DNA from: Pseudobacteriovorax antillogorgiicola
Lineage (GTDB): Bacteria > Bdellovibrionota_B > Oligoflexia > Oligoflexales > CAIYRB01
Length of the DNA: 51,616 nt
Direction: 5' to 3'
Assembly (NCBI GenBank): GCA_945862295.1
Contig: CAMAXT010000010.1
Location: forward strand, 1 to 51,616
Part shown: piece by piece, positions 51,501-51,616 of the stretch
How positions within the stretch are numbered: the stretch's first letter is position 1
Layout: every line of letters starts with the position of its first letter
Made by a program: the position numbers and the translations under genes
Notes under the pieces: model-generated
Told to the model about the DNA's origin: nothing
The model's input: the letters and a program-made list of their open reading frames with translations, nothing else
Database searches by the model: none

Positions 51501-51616
51501 CCTAATCCAACGTCAATATTCCCTCGGGGACCTATTTGGAGGGCATAACATTGGCAAAACGTGATTGGCTAGCAATCCACAAATCCTGGCAAGAATCGGG
51601 CAAGTCCATAACGAGT
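51468..51616 (+). mobile_element. Left end of an IS66-like insertion sequence, running off the window
   Basis: GTAAGCG, the usual beginning of IS66-family terminal inverted repeats, occurs exactly where the GIY-YIG similarity ends. About 83 bases later a small gene starts that looks like IS66 TnpA. The right end, tnpB and tnpC, and the 8-bp target duplication (expected copy of 51460-51467) lie outside the window. The call is from memory of the family and the incomplete sequence. Confidence 0.6.
51551..51616 (+). CDS. tnpA: IS66-type accessory protein TnpA, partial
   Basis: Only 22 codons are in the window: a TTG start with GGAGGG eight bases upstream, then AKRDWLAIHKSWQESGKSIT. The pattern W-x(5-6)-W-x2-SGxS resembles the N-terminus of the IS66 accessory protein TnpA, which normally reads SGLS and then FC. 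The gene continues past the window end. Together with the upstream GTAAGCG end it supports an IS66-like element. Confidence 0.55.
   Translation, partial: MAKRDWLAIHKSWQESGKSITS

Overview
The window looks like chromosomal DNA of a Gram-negative, delta-proteobacterium-like organism. My best guess is Bdellovibrionota/Oligoflexia. That guess rests on a complete gspC-to-gspN type II secretion (T2SS) operon that includes GspN, a diheme peroxidase, DsbD, Slt, a dnaG-rpoD block, and an unusually long lysine-rich N-terminus on the primary sigma factor. No 16S rRNA or other definitive taxonomic marker is present.

Layout. Positions 1-5013 look like the end of an integrated element: an FAD oxidoreductase, an unknown gene, an orphan DUF433 gene, a ParB-like protein and a tyrosine integrase that abuts the 3' end of tRNA-Asp(GTC). 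From 5.1 to 16.3 kb lie housekeeping and envelope genes: a membrane-anchored unknown, radD, a small membrane protein, a diheme cytochrome c peroxidase, a broken acyltransferase gene, a stand-alone ribosomal protein L24 gene, dsbD, a patatin-like lipase, sfsA and a zeta-class glutathione transferase. From 16.3 to 24 kb, mostly on the minus strand, lie slt, a receiver-TPR protein, a frameshifted lipoprotein gene, and a three-gene unit (small helical chaperone-like protein, glycosyltransferase-TPR fusion, unknown protein).

From 24.1 to 40.3 kb one long minus-strand operon reads (frameshifted small gene)-aroK-gspC1-gspC2-gspD-E-F-G-H-I-J-K-L-M-N. It carries two tandem gspC genes, a GspI with a collagen-like Gly-X-Pro tail, a GspD with Pro-rich and Gly-rich ends, and a hairpin after gspG that could set pseudopilin ratios. 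The prepilin peptidase and pilotin are not in the window.

From 40.5 to 46.3 kb: a crotonase and a co-transcribed unknown protein, a decayed BON-domain gene, darP, ychF, yajQ and a secreted unknown. From 46.4 kb: dnaG, rpoD, a CAT-anticodon tRNA (probably tRNA-Ile2), a palindromic repeat starting directly at the tRNA CCA end, and a GIY-YIG gene that appears to be cut by an IS66-like element running off the window. Most intergenic gaps are short. Several hold gene remnants, so the genome seems to accumulate pseudogenes outside the operons.
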